Part shown: one piece after another, positions 18,066 through 26,675 of the stretch
How positions within the stretch are numbered: the stretch's first letter is position 1
Layout of the letters: the number at the start of each line of letters is the position of its first letter
DNA from: Agrobacterium sp. a22-2
GTDB taxonomy: Bacteria > Pseudomonadota > Alphaproteobacteria > Rhizobiales > Rhizobiaceae
Reading direction: 5' to 3'
NCBI RefSeq assembly: GCF_012276985.1
Contig: NZ_JAAXMM010000016.1
Coordinates: 1-64,000, forward strand
Length of the DNA stretch: 64,000 nucleotides
Notes under the pieces: model-generated
Told to the model about the DNA's origin: nothing
Seen by the model: the letters and a program-made list of their open reading frames with translations, nothing else
The model's database searches: none
Made by a program: the position numbers and the translations under genes

Positions 18066-19256
18066 TTATTTGGTCTCGTTAAGTGGCGGTGGTGGAGGCG
18101 GCGATGCGGTCCGTCCCGATTGCTGGTCGAGTTTGGCGTTGGCAAGCCCCAGCAGCGAACCGGCATAGGCACCGGGGGAAGCGATCGCCTTATCCTTGGC
18201 CGCCGAGCCAACCGCGCCCGCAGCACCACCGATGCCGGCCTCCATGCCGCGCATGGCAGCACTGCCGAGGGACGATCCCCCTGCCCTTGCCGCACTCGCG
18301 GCCTGAAAACCTCTGCTGGCCGCTGCCGTCGCCAAAAAGCCGGCGCCGGCCGCAAAGGATGCGGCCTGTCCACCGTGGCGGATCGATTCCATACCGCCGG
18401 AAACGGAGGCACCCTGGACCACGCCTTGAAGGATCGGCGGCACATACATGGCGATGACGAAGACAACGACCGAAATGCCGGCGATCGCCAGTGTGGTGAT
18501 GAACCGCTCTGATGTGGCTGTCGGGGCCTCGGCGAGGCCGAGAAGAATGTCCGAGCCTATCTTGGCGATCATCACCAGCGCCATCAGCTTCATGCCGACG
18601 GAAAAGGTGTAGACCAGATACTTGATGGCAAAATCCTTGGTGTAGGACGTACCACCCAATCCGAGCATGATCATGCCGGCGAGCAGGCCAACATACATCT
18701 CGACCATCACGGCGACAAAGATCGCAGCAACCAGCGAGAAGCAGACAACCACCACGACCATGGCAAAGACGGCGGCGATCGCCAGCGCATTGTCTTCCCA
18801 AAGCCCGAACTTCGCCTGTTCGGACATCTTGGTCGCAACACGAATGCCGGCGTCAAAAATGTTGGCCGGCGAGGCCGAGCCACCGCCGGCGCCGATCTGG
18901 TAGAGGCTATCGACGACCGCCTTTGCGAAGGCGGGCCCTTGATCGAGGATGAAGGCGAATAGCCCGATGAACATGATACGCTTCACGAGCTCGGCAAACC
19001 AGCTGTCGAGAGAAGCAGCATTGATCGCCAGCCACACGGCGGCTATACCGACCTCGATGCCCGCCAATATCCAGAACAGCGACCGCGCCGCATTCATTAC
19101 CGTCGTCTCCCAGCCTTTGGCGGCCGCAACGACGGAATTCTCCAGCGTAGTGAGCACTTGACCCTGCTGCGCCATAGCCGGCGTGCTCGCGACCAGGACG
19201 AGGCCGATTGCGACGACGGCGCGCTCGATGCGCCGGGAGGGATGAACGATCACCAT
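18066..19256 (-). CDS. trbL: Conjugal transfer protein TrbL (VirB6-like polytopic membrane protein)
   Basis: A 396-residue polytopic protein. A signal-like N-terminus (AVVAIGLVLVASTPAMA), about six TM helices (for example MFIGLFAFILDQGP, FAMVVVVVCFSLVAAIFVAVMV, FVIAMYVPPILQGVV) and a Gly/Ala/Ser-rich C-terminal tail ending in a run of prolines are typical of TrbL. The start at 19256 was chosen because the frame upstream (to 19514) overlaps trbK and has no homology character. It overlaps the end of trbK by 7 bases. Confidence 0.9.
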   Translation of the reverse strand: MVIVHPSRRIERAVVAIGLVLVASTPAMAQQGQVLTTLENSVVAAAKGWETTVMNAARSLFWILAGIEVGIAAVWLAINAASLDSWFAELVKRIMFIGLFAFILDQGPAFAKAVVDSLYQIGAGGGSASPANIFDAGIRVATKMSEQAKFGLWEDNALAIAAVFAMVVVVVCFSLVAAIFVAVMVEMYVGLLAGMIMLGLGGTSYTKDFAIKYLVYTFSVGMKLMALVMIAKIGSDILLGLAEAPTATSERFITTLAIAGISVVVFVIAMYVPPILQGVVQGASVSGGMESIRHGGQAASFAAGAGFLATAAASRGFQAASAARAGGSSLGSAAMRGMEAGIGGAAGAVGSAAKDKAIASPGAYAGSLLGLANAKLDQQSGRTASPPPPPPLNETK

Positions 19257-19477
19257 CTCGGCTTCATCTCCTGGCCGCCGCGAATGTCGCGCTCGGCGTT
19301 GCCGCCAAAGAACTTTTCCCGGTGAGCCCGGCGGTCTGCGTCTGATGCAGCTTGCGGTGATGCTTCGCCCGTTCCGGACAGGGCTGCTGGAGGTGGCTGG
19401 ACGATCCATCTGGTGACGCCGACACCGGACGCGATGATCACCACGACAGCCATGATGATGACAAGACGCGGGCTCAC
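19250..19477 (-). CDS. trbK: Entry-exclusion protein TrbK
   Basis: A 75-residue small membrane protein with one N-terminal hydrophobic helix (LVIIMAVVVIIASGVGV), then a hydrophilic tail. On Ti-type plasmids TrbK is the entry-exclusion factor, anchored in the cell envelope, that prevents redundant mating. The tail REKFF...RDIRGGQEMKPRW is strikingly like the C-terminus of TrbJ encoded just upstream (REQFF...HDIRGGQTMEPRW). Start overlaps the trbJ stop (ATGA). Confidence 0.88.
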   Translation of the reverse strand: MSPRLVIIMAVVVIIASGVGVTRWIVQPPPAALSGTGEASPQAASDADRRAHREKFFGGNAERDIRGGQEMKPRW

Positions 19478-20283
19478 CAGCGAGGCTCCATCGTCTGCCC
19501 GCCACGGATGTCATGCTCGCTTCCGCTGAAAAATTGCTCGCGCCGCGCCTGGGCGAGATCCTTTTGCGCCTGCTCCGACTGGAACCATGTGCCCATCATG
19601 GTCATCTGCTGGGAGACGAGACCCCGTAGTTTTTGCATCTGCGCGACCTGCTGGGCGGCGATCTGGTGGCCGACCTGAAGTGCCTTCATCTGCCCGTCGG
19701 CCGATTCCGACATGGAGCGCAGCGACGATATCGTGTTTTCCTCGCTCGAAAACTGGTCGGCCGTGAGGTTTGCGGCTTTCAATGTGCCCCCGATCGTATC
19801 GCGATTAGTGTCGGACCAGTTCTGATAGGTGGATGAGAAGCGTGCTCCATCAGGAAGGTTGCTCTTCATCTCGGAAAAGCTCTGGAAACGCTGCTTGAGC
19901 ACGTCGTCGATATTGCCCATCGAGAAGGCGACGCCCTGCCCCTGCGCGACTACGTTTTGCAGGGTCGTAAGGTCGCTTTCGACCTGACCCCAGATGTGGT
20001 TTGGCAATTGCGCCGTGTTTTGCAGCATGTTGTTGTAGATGTTGATCTGGTTCTGGATCTGCTCGGCAAGCTGCGAGATCTGGGTGATCTGGTTGTTGAC
20101 CTGCTCGGCCGACTTGCCGACCAGTGAGATCAGCTCGGTGTTGTTGGCGAGCTGTGTCCATTCGGTTGCTTCGCCCGTCACGCCGCCGGCCGAGGCCGAA
20201 GCTGGCAATGCAAACGCAAGGGCGCTCGCAACGACGACGACCATAGGTACGGTTTCAAGATGTCGGGAAAAGTGTCTCGGCAT
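19474..20283 (-). CDS. trbJ: Conjugal transfer protein TrbJ (VirB5-like)
   Basis: A 269-residue secreted T4SS component, VirB5-like minor pilus protein. A signal peptide (VPMVVVVASALAFALPASASA) is followed by the TrbJ opening TEWTQLANNTELISL and long Gln-rich helices (ITQISQLAEQIQNQINIYNNML). The ATG at 20283 overlaps trbE by 29 bases, the compact spacing normal for the operon. The open frame extending to 20520 is out-of-frame trbE sequence and not used. Confidence 0.9.
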   Translation of the reverse strand: MPRHFSRHLETVPMVVVVASALAFALPASASAGGVTGEATEWTQLANNTELISLVGKSAEQVNNQITQISQLAEQIQNQINIYNNMLQNTAQLPNHIWGQVESDLTTLQNVVAQGQGVAFSMGNIDDVLKQRFQSFSEMKSNLPDGARFSSTYQNWSDTNRDTIGGTLKAANLTADQFSSEENTISSLRSMSESADGQMKALQVGHQIAAQQVAQMQKLRGLVSQQMTMMGTWFQSEQAQKDLAQARREQFFSGSEHDIRGGQTMEPRW

Positions 20284-22723
20284 GGGCGATCCCCCTTTGC
20301 TGGAGCCAATGGAGAGGCCATGCGGCCCCGTGTTCGGAATGCAGGCTGCGAATGCGCTTGAGGTCTTCCTTGCCAGTTGCCCCGACAAACGAGAGCGCGA
20401 CCGGACCGAGCGCCATGTTGAAGAGCCTTCGGCCTTCCGAGGAGACGACGTAATATTCGCGCTTGGGAATGGCGGTTGCGACGATCTCGATCTGCCGTTC
20501 ATTGAAGCCAATGCGCTCATAGAACTCCCGCGTGCCCGGTTCCCGTGCCGCTCCGTTCGGCAGGCAGATCTTGGTTGGGCAGCTCTCTTTCAGGACATCG
20601 ATAATTCCAGATCGTTCGGCGTCCGAGATCGATTGGGTAGCGAGAACGACCGCGCAGTTGGCCTTTCGCAGGACCTTCAGCCATTCGCGAATCTTGTCGC
20701 GAAACACCGGATGGCCAAGCATAAGCCAGGCCTCGTCGAGAATGATCAGGCTGGGTGCGCCGGTCAGGCGTTTCTCGATGCGCCGAAACAGGTAGGTGAG
20801 AACGGGGACGAGATTGCGCTCGCCCATATTCATCAGCTCCTCGATCTCGAAGCACTGGAACGCGCCAAGCGCCAGGCCGTCCTGCTCGGCGTCGAGCAAC
20901 TGGCCCATCGGACCGTCGACGGTATAGTGATGCAGTGCGTCCTTGATCTCGCGCATCTGCACGCCGGAGACGAAGTCCGACAGCGATCGGCCGCGCGACT
21001 CCGCCATCAGCGCCAACTGCCTGGAGATGGCGTTGCGATAATCCGGGGTGATGGTCACACCTTGCAGCGCCACCAGCATCTCGATCCACTCTGCCGCCCA
21101 GGCGCGGTCTCCATCGGTCGACAGTTCGGCGAGCGGGCAGAAGGCAAGTGCCCTCACCTCGCCACCAGCCGACGGGCCGATATCGCCGCCGATCTGGTAG
21201 TGATCGCCGTTGAGACCGAGGGTCAGCGGCAGCATCGAGCCGCCCTTGTCGAAGGCGAATACCTGGGCATCCGCATAACGCCGGAATTGCGCGGCAATCA
21301 GCGCCAGCAGTGTCGATTTGCCAGAGCCGGTCGGGCCGAAGATCAGCGTATGGCCGACATCATCGACATGCAGGTTAAGCCGGAACGGCGTCGACCCCGA
21401 TGCCACCTGCATCAAGGGCGGCGAGGCCGGCGGATAGAACGGGCAAGGCGCGGTCGGACTGCCCGACCAGACGGAGTTCAGCGGAATGAGATCGGCGAGA
21501 TTGCGGGTGTTGATCAGTGGCTCGCGAATGTTGGCGTAGGAGACGCCGGGCAGGCTACCGAGAAAGGCATCCGTCGCGTTCAATGTCTCGATACGGGCGC
21601 CAAAACCTTCGGCCTGGATCAGGCGACGGATGGCCTCGCACTTTTCCTGGAGCCGGAACGCATCTTCTTCAAAGATGACGATGACCGGCGTGTAATAGCC
21701 ATAGGCGACGAGCTGCGATGACGCTTCGGCGATGGCGTCCTCTGTTTCCGCCACCATTAGCATGGCGTCCTGATCGACCGAGCGTGATTGCGTCTGGAAC
21801 AGCTGGTCGAAGAACGGCCGCACCTTCTGCTGCCACTTCTTGCGGGTACGTTCGAGCCGCGCCCTTGCTTCCTCGGCATCGAGGAAGACGAAGCGGGACG
21901 ACCAGCGATAGGTGAGCGGCATCCGGTCGAGCGTATTGAGAATGCCCGGCCAGCTTTCGGCCGGCAGACCGTCGATCGCCACCACGCCGAGAAAGCGGTT
22001 CTCGACCATTGGGGTCAGTCCATGCTGCAACTCGGCCGTCACCAGCCAGTCGAGATACACGGGAATATCAGGCAGGCGAACCGGATGGTTCTCGCCGGTC
22101 ACGCAGAAGCGGATAAACTGGAAGAGCTCGTCGTATCGCGCGACACGGAACCCACCACGCTCCGGCGTTTCCCGTGTCATCATCCGGCGGATCGACACGA
22201 CGTTAGCGAGATACTGCTCGACCTCCCGGATCGAAGTCAGAAAGCCCTCAAGGGCCTTGTTGGCATAAGTGGCGGAGCGGCTTGCGACATCCGAATAGAC
22301 ATAGCGCGTCAGGCCGGAGCGCCGCGGCTCCGGCGGCCGCCAGGTCAGGACCAGAGCGTGCCGGCTCTCGAAATGCCCCCTCTCCCTCTGAAAGTGCGCT
22401 CGACGTTCATCATCGATGGCTCGCGTGACCGGATCGGGAAAGTGGGATTCAGCCTCAGTCGGATAATCGCCAGTTGGCACCCTGATAGCCTCGACCTGGA
22501 TCATCCATCCCGAGCCCAGCCGCGACAGGATTGCATTGATCTGTCGCGACACCTCGTTGCGCTCGGCGTCGGTCGAGCTCTCGCTATCCGGCCCGGCAAA
22601 ATACCAGCCGGCCATCAGCGAGCCGTCTTTCAGCAGGATGACCCCATTATCCACGAGGCCGGCATAAGGCACCAGATCGGCAAACGACGGTCCGGAATGG
22701 CGGAATGATTTGAGCGCTACCAT
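20255..22723 (-). CDS. trbE: Conjugal transfer ATPase TrbE (VirB4 homologue)
   Basis: An 822-residue inner-membrane-associated ATPase that energises T4SS assembly. The N-terminal CagE/TrbE/VirB4 domain starts with FADLVPYAGLVDNGVILLKDGS. The Walker A motif is in LIFGPTGSGKSTLLALI (about residue 455-470) and Walker B in PSLIILDEAWLML, followed by the VLATQSISDA motif. Length equals that of Ti-plasmid TrbE. Both ends overlap or nearly touch neighbours (trbJ, trbD). Looks intact. Confidence 0.95.
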   Translation of the reverse strand: MVALKSFRHSGPSFADLVPYAGLVDNGVILLKDGSLMAGWYFAGPDSESSTDAERNEVSRQINAILSRLGSGWMIQVEAIRVPTGDYPTEAESHFPDPVTRAIDDERRAHFQRERGHFESRHALVLTWRPPEPRRSGLTRYVYSDVASRSATYANKALEGFLTSIREVEQYLANVVSIRRMMTRETPERGGFRVARYDELFQFIRFCVTGENHPVRLPDIPVYLDWLVTAELQHGLTPMVENRFLGVVAIDGLPAESWPGILNTLDRMPLTYRWSSRFVFLDAEEARARLERTRKKWQQKVRPFFDQLFQTQSRSVDQDAMLMVAETEDAIAEASSQLVAYGYYTPVIVIFEEDAFRLQEKCEAIRRLIQAEGFGARIETLNATDAFLGSLPGVSYANIREPLINTRNLADLIPLNSVWSGSPTAPCPFYPPASPPLMQVASGSTPFRLNLHVDDVGHTLIFGPTGSGKSTLLALIAAQFRRYADAQVFAFDKGGSMLPLTLGLNGDHYQIGGDIGPSAGGEVRALAFCPLAELSTDGDRAWAAEWIEMLVALQGVTITPDYRNAISRQLALMAESRGRSLSDFVSGVQMREIKDALHHYTVDGPMGQLLDAEQDGLALGAFQCFEIEELMNMGERNLVPVLTYLFRRIEKRLTGAPSLIILDEAWLMLGHPVFRDKIREWLKVLRKANCAVVLATQSISDAERSGIIDVLKESCPTKICLPNGAAREPGTREFYERIGFNERQIEIVATAIPKREYYVVSSEGRRLFNMALGPVALSFVGATGKEDLKRIRSLHSEHGAAWPLHWLQQRGIAHAETLFPTS

Positions 22724-22733
22724 CTCAATTCCT

Positions 22734-23033
22734 TTAGAACTTGCGCCACGGCGACGACGTCGCGCGATACGACGTCTTGTAGGAGATGTGCCGGAGATAG
22801 ACCCGGCGCATCAGCGGATCGGCCTTGGCCATCATGCGCAGTGCCGCGACCGCGACCAGCCAGATCGCGATACCAAACAGCGCCGCATACCAGGTCAACA
22901 CCACGAAGATCAGGATGATCGCGGCAAGCGCCGTCAGCAGCACCAGCTCACGGTCGGCGCCCATCAACAGGTTCGGACGCGATAGCGCCCGGTGTACCCG
23001 CGAGCGTGCCAGAGAAGTGCCGACGTCAGCCAT
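22734..23033 (-). CDS. trbD: Conjugal transfer protein TrbD (VirB3 homologue)
   Basis: A 99-residue VirB3-type inner membrane protein. HRALSRPNLLMGADRELVLLTALAAI begins the family pattern (basic N-terminus, PNLLMG motif, then two close TM helices, LVLLTALAAIILIFVVL and WYAALFGIAIWLVAVAAL). It overlaps trbC by 8 bases and precedes trbE by 10. Confidence 0.93.
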   Translation of the reverse strand: MADVGTSLARSRVHRALSRPNLLMGADRELVLLTALAAIILIFVVLTWYAALFGIAIWLVAVAALRMMAKADPLMRRVYLRHISYKTSYRATSSPWRKF

Positions 23034-23430
23034 GAGCCCCCTCCTCCACGGTGGCCGGCGTCATCGTCGGTTCGGGAGTGTTTTGCTCGGCCTGTGCGTG
23101 GGCCTCGCCGATCGATGCGCCGGTCGCGCCGAACAGGGCAACAATCTGGGTGGCCCCGAGCAGGACGCCCCCAACCAGCGCGACGTAGCAAAGCCGTCTC
23201 GCGAAATCATTCAGCTCGCCTCCGAAGATCAGCATGGCGCCGGCAATGGCGACAGCGGCCAGCGCGATAAACCCGGCGACAGGTCCGGTGATCGATTGCT
23301 GGATCTGTTGCAGCGGCGATTCCCAAGGAAGACCGCCTCCGCCCGAGGAAGCGAATGCGGAATCGCTAAAGCCGATAGAAATGGCGACAAGCGTCGCGCC
23401 GGTGAGAAGAATAGAGATTTTACGCGACAT
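23026..23430 (-). CDS. trbC: Conjugal transfer pilin TrbC (VirB2 homologue)
   Basis: A 134-residue pro-pilin. A signal peptide (ISILLTGATLVAISIGFSDSAFA) leads to the mature SSGGGGLPWESPLQQIQQSITGPVAG segment and two TM helices (FIALAAVAIAGAMLIFGG; YVALVGGVLLGATQIVALFG). In TrbC proteins the mature chain is cyclised after C-terminal trimming. The ATG at 23430 has GAGGA 6 bases upstream and overlaps the end of trbB by 11 bases; a start 12 bases upstream (23442) is possible. Confidence 0.9.
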   Translation of the reverse strand: MSRKISILLTGATLVAISIGFSDSAFASSGGGGLPWESPLQQIQQSITGPVAGFIALAAVAIAGAMLIFGGELNDFARRLCYVALVGGVLLGATQIVALFGATGASIGEAHAQAEQNTPEPTMTPATVEEGAHG

Positions 23431-24392
23431 GGCTGTCCTCATCGATCTGGGCATAATGTTCGGTCTGGTAGCCGCCGTTGCGGTATCCTTCGATGTGGAC
23501 GACCTCGCGGACCCGTCTCCCCTTCCCAGTTCGTTCAATGGAGACGACGAGATCGACGGCTTCGCCGATCACCTCCTGCATCGGCTGCTGACTGACTTCC
23601 GCCGTCAGTTGCTCCAGCCGGCGCAAGGCTGACATCGCCGTGTTGGAATGGATCGTGGTGACGCCGCCAGGGTGGCCGGTGTTCCAGGCCTTGAGCAGCG
23701 TCAGGGCCGCTCCGTCGCGGACCTCGCCAACGATGATGCGATCGGGACGCAGGCGCATGGTGCTCATCAGCAGGCGGGCCATGTCGATGGTATCGCTGGT
23801 GTGCAGCGACACGGCATTCTCGGCCGCGCATTGAATCTCGGCGGTGTCCTCGAGGATCACCATCCGATCGTCGGGAGAAGCAGTCACGATCTCGGCAATG
23901 ATGGCGTTGGCAAGCGTCGTTTTTCCGGAACCGGTGCCCCCGGAGATGACGATGTTCATCCGAGCGTCGATCGCGCTGCGAATGGCAGATGCCTGGGCCT
24001 CGGTCATCACCTTCGACTTCACGTACTCTGTTAGCGGGATGAGACGCGAGGCTCGTCGGCGGATGGTGAATGCCGGACCGGAGACCACCGGCGGCAACAG
24101 CCCCTCGAAGCGGTGTCCGCCAATCGGAAGTTCGCCAGAGATGATGGGCCGCTCGTCGTCGGCCTCCGACTGCAGGGCATGCGCAACGCTGCCGATGACA
24201 ACTTCGGCTGCGGCGTTACTCATTGCGCCGGCCGGGGCCACGCCGTGCCCCAGCCGTTTCGATGAACAGCCGGCCGTCCGGATTGAGCATGATTTCGACC
24301 ACCGTTGCATCATCGAGCGCGATGCAGAGTTGGTCGCCGAGCGCGTCCTGCAGTTTGCGAACCAGGCGAGGATGGGAACGGAGCTGGGTCAC
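23420..24392 (-). pseudogene. trbB: Conjugal transfer ATPase TrbB (VirB11 homologue), apparent +1 frameshift near its N-terminus
   Basis: VirB11-type hexameric ATPase of the trb system. From the GTG at 24392 (overlapping the traI stop as GTGA) the frame reads the true N-terminus: SHPRLVRKLQDALGDQLCIALDDATVVEIMLNPDGRLFIE in outline. At 24257-24259 a run of three T (AAA on the coding strand) has one base too many; the reading continues with RLGHGVAPAG only after a one-base shift. From there the rest is intact: Walker A ISGGTGSGKTTLANAI, Asp box and Walker B (DRMVILEDTAEIQC), His box (GHPGGVTTIHSNT). Either a sequencing error or a real inactivating insertion; otherwise full length (about 323 residues). 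Confidence 0.8.
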
Positions 24393-25024
24393 GCAGCGCT
24401 CCGGATCTGACGGCTGTGATCTTCGATGGTGATCGAGCGGTAGTCCGGTGGGCAGACCCGGTCGAAGCTTGCTTGATCCGCTGGCAATGTCCCGGCGACG
24501 GCCACGGTGTTGCCGATGGCCACAGGATCGCCGAGCCGCTTCATCGGCCATCCGGCCCGGTTCAGGATGCGCTCGAAGCGCAGGTCGGTGGCCGTGACGA
24601 TCTCGTCGTAGCCGTTTGCTATCGACCACTCGATGATTCCGGCAAACATGGTCAGCGTTGCGAGATGGAGCTGGCCCCCTCCCCTGCCCGCGGGCAAAGA
24701 TGTGTCGACGCAAAAGCGCGAACTCTCGACCATTCTGGCCGACGCGTTGAGTGAACCGGTTGCCAGTAATTGCGGGAATGTCCGCTCCAGCATAGTTGGC
24801 CCCAATGCCGGCAGCAGGCGCGCGCAGCCGACGACCTTTTGGCCGTCTGTGACTGCGAGGATGTAGGTCGGGTCGAGATTATCGTACTCGTCGCTCTCGC
24901 CCGCATCGCTGACGTTCACATCCCATTCGAGACGTTCGCGAAAGACCGTCGCGCGCAGGCGGTGCATCTGTTTCAGAAGATTGGAATGCTCATGTCGATC
25001 TGGCGAAACGGTCAGAATCTGCAT
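24389..25024 (-). CDS. traI: Acyl-homoserine-lactone synthase TraI (LuxI family)
   Basis: A 211-residue LuxI-type enzyme making an N-acyl-homoserine lactone from S-adenosylmethionine and an acyl-ACP. The family's invariant residues are at the standard positions: Arg24, Phe28, Trp34 (in LRATVFRERLEWDV), Asp45 and Asp48 (ESDEYDNLD), later MVESSRFCVD with the Glu and Arg of the active site. It heads the trb operon, as on Ti plasmids, where the signal with TraR activates conjugation. A tra box lies 60 bases upstream of the start. traR and traM are not in the window. The stop overlaps the trbB GTG. Confidence 0.95.
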   Translation of the reverse strand: MQILTVSPDRHEHSNLLKQMHRLRATVFRERLEWDVNVSDAGESDEYDNLDPTYILAVTDGQKVVGCARLLPALGPTMLERTFPQLLATGSLNASARMVESSRFCVDTSLPAGRGGGQLHLATLTMFAGIIEWSIANGYDEIVTATDLRFERILNRAGWPMKRLGDPVAIGNTVAVAGTLPADQASFDRVCPPDYRSITIEDHSRQIRSAA

Positions 25025-25083
25025 CTTGTTCTCCGCATGAAGTGGTCATGACGGAGAAAGATCATCTGGGAACGCATGTGGCT

Positions 25084-25101
25084 ATCTGCAGATCTGCAGA
25101 C
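25084..25101. promoter_or_regulatory. tra box 1 (TraR operator) upstream of traI
   Basis: ATCTGCAGATCTGCAGAC contains the 12-base core TGCAGATCTGCA of the Ti-plasmid tra box. It lies 60 bases before the traI start, the position expected for TraR activation of the traI-trb operon. Palindrome is seen; function is from the known pTi system. Confidence 0.75.
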
Positions 25102-25172
25102 GCTGATTCTACCGCGCGGTGTATGGCCAATGGGCAATTAGGGTCGTGAACGGTGTGAGAGCCCAGGCCCGC

Positions 25173-25190
25173 ATCTGCAGATCTGCAGTT
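25173..25190. promoter_or_regulatory. tra box 2 (TraR operator) on the repABC side
   Basis: ATCTGCAGATCTGCAGTT, same 12-base core as box 1 and 89 bases from it. On pTi plasmids a tra box in this gap couples quorum sensing to repABC transcription and copy number. Same arrangement here. Confidence 0.72.
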
Positions 25191-25279
25191 TCGGACCACT
25201 ATACGTTTTTAGTAAAAGCTGCCTAACTATCCGAAACATATCGCAGATTCGGCAGAGAGGCCCAAAGCACGCCGCACTC

Positions 25280-25404
25280 GTTAACCCGTTGTTAACTTTA
25301 AATCTCTTGCGGCAGCGTGGGAATCGGGAGATAGTTTCGCAAATGATGGTTTTGTGGCCATTGTTTCGAAAGTGAAGACCTCCGGGAAATAGTTCGCAAA
25401 ATGA
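25280..25404. promoter_or_regulatory. repABC control region: GTTAAC pair and direct repeats before repA
   Basis: Two GTTAAC sites (25280-25285 and 25291-25296) lie upstream of repA. Nearer the gene an imperfect direct repeat, ATAGTTTCGCAAATGA (25331-25346) and ATAGTTCGCAAAATGA (25389-25404), covers the start of repA. RepA and RepB are known to autorepress repABC promoters, so these are candidate operators; no clear -35/-10 pair could be fixed by eye. Confidence 0.4.
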
Positions 25405-26591
25405 GCACTTCGCAGCCCAACCGATTTGATATTGAGATTGCCCAGCAGGGGGCAAAGATCTCAAGCGCGTTGCATATGCTGCGCAGTCAGCAATATCCAC
25501 CTGATGCTCGCAAAGGCTTGCGAAAGTTTCAACTGGGGGAAGTCGCGGATTTCATGGGGGTCACACAGACCCACCTGCGACAAATTCATTCTGACGGAAA
25601 GGGGCCAGAGATAGAATCCGTCGGCGGACGTCGATACTACACGGCGGACCAGATGTTGGAACTCCGAGACTATCTTGAGGCCAACAAGAAATCCGACAAG
25701 AGATACTACGTCCCTAGGCGACGGGAGGGCGAACCGATGCAGGTCGTATCGGTCGTGAACTTCAAAGGCGGAAGCGGTAAAACCACGACCGCCGCCCACC
25801 TCGCGCAATATCTTGCTCTAACGGGCCATCGCGTATTGGCGGTCGATCTTGATCCCCAGGCATCCTTGACATCCCTGTTCGGAATTCAGCCTGAACTTGA
25901 TGATACGGCGTCCCTGTACGAGGCGCTTCGTTTCGATGACGAGCGGAAGTCAATCGCTGATGTCATCCAGCCAACGAACATTCCTGGCCTTGACGTAGTG
26001 CCGGCGAGCCTCGTTTTGCAGGAGTACGAGTACGACGTGCCCCTTGCGATTTCCTCCAAGAAGGGAGAGGACGGCCGACTATTCTACATGCGGATTGCCA
26101 GTGCGCTGAAGCAGGTAGATGAGAGATATGACGTGGTCGTCATCGATTGCCCCCCACAACTTGGGTACCTGACCATCACCGCTCTGATGGCTTCAACCGG
26201 CATTCTCATCACCATCCATCCCCAGATGTTGGACATCATGTCGATGAGCCAATTTCTGATGATGCTGGGCGGCATTATGGGCCCGGTCGCGGAGGCCGGA
26301 GCCGAGATGCGGGTCCAGTGGTTCCGCTACCTCATCACTCGCTTCGAGCCGACAGACATTCCACAAGCCCAGATGGTTGGGTTCATGCAATCCATGTTTG
26401 CCCAGCAAATGTTGCGAAATCACGTTTTGAAGTCGACGGCTATTTCGGATGCTTCAATCAAGAAGCAGACCTTGTATGAGGTCGAGCGGGGCGGTTTCGT
26501 CCGGTCCACCTACGACCGCGCGATGGAAAGCCTGAATGCTGCTAACGGAGAGATCGTGGATCTCATTCACGGTGCTTGGGGGCGGAAATGA
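25401..26591 (+). CDS. repA: Plasmid partitioning ATPase RepA (ParA family)
   Basis: A 396-residue ParA-type Walker ATPase with an N-terminal HTH extension (about residues 40-95, LGEVADFMGVTQTHLRQIHSDGKGP), typical of repABC plasmids. The deviant Walker A motif FKGGSGKTTTAAHL is at residues 121-134, with the signature Lys near its start; the A' motif VLAVDLDPQASLTSLFG and the switch VVIDCPPQLGYLT follow. It drives plasmid segregation with RepB and represses the operon. First gene of repABC; tra box 2 lies 210 bases upstream. Confidence 0.96.
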   Translation: MSTSQPNRFDIEIAQQGAKISSALHMLRSQQYPPDARKGLRKFQLGEVADFMGVTQTHLRQIHSDGKGPEIESVGGRRYYTADQMLELRDYLEANKKSDKRYYVPRRREGEPMQVVSVVNFKGGSGKTTTAAHLAQYLALTGHRVLAVDLDPQASLTSLFGIQPELDDTASLYEALRFDDERKSIADVIQPTNIPGLDVVPASLVLQEYEYDVPLAISSKKGEDGRLFYMRIASALKQVDERYDVVVIDCPPQLGYLTITALMASTGILITIHPQMLDIMSMSQFLMMLGGIMGPVAEAGAEMRVQWFRYLITRFEPTDIPQAQMVGFMQSMFAQQMLRNHVLKSTAISDASIKKQTLYEVERGGFVRSTYDRAMESLNAANGEIVDLIHGAWGRK

Positions 26592-26595
26592 CGAG

Positions 26596-26610
26596 CTTGT
26601 CAGCCGTTTT
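26596..26610 (+). repeat. 15-bp direct repeat, copy 1 (after repA)
   Basis: CTTGTCAGCCGTTTT occurs here, 4 bases after the repA stop codon, and again at 29145-29159, after repC. Nothing else in the window explains it. It may be a RepB- or RepA-bound element or a remnant of a duplicated centromere. Confidence 0.5.
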
Positions 26611-26675
26611 TTTGGCCGAGTTTATCATGAATGCCAAGGCCTTATCGAGGTTGAAGACAGATCGGGAGGGCGGTT

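Noticed and set aside
16502..18466. A 654-codon open frame on the reverse strand covering trbG and the trbF region.
   Set aside because: Only its last 287 codons are trbG; the upstream part is trbF/trbL sequence read out of frame, with Arg/Pro-rich nonsense composition.
20039..21721. A 560-codon open frame opposite trbE.
   Set aside because: It is antisense to a conserved ATPase gene; composition (His/Arg/Asp-rich, no motifs) is typical of high-GC shadow frames.
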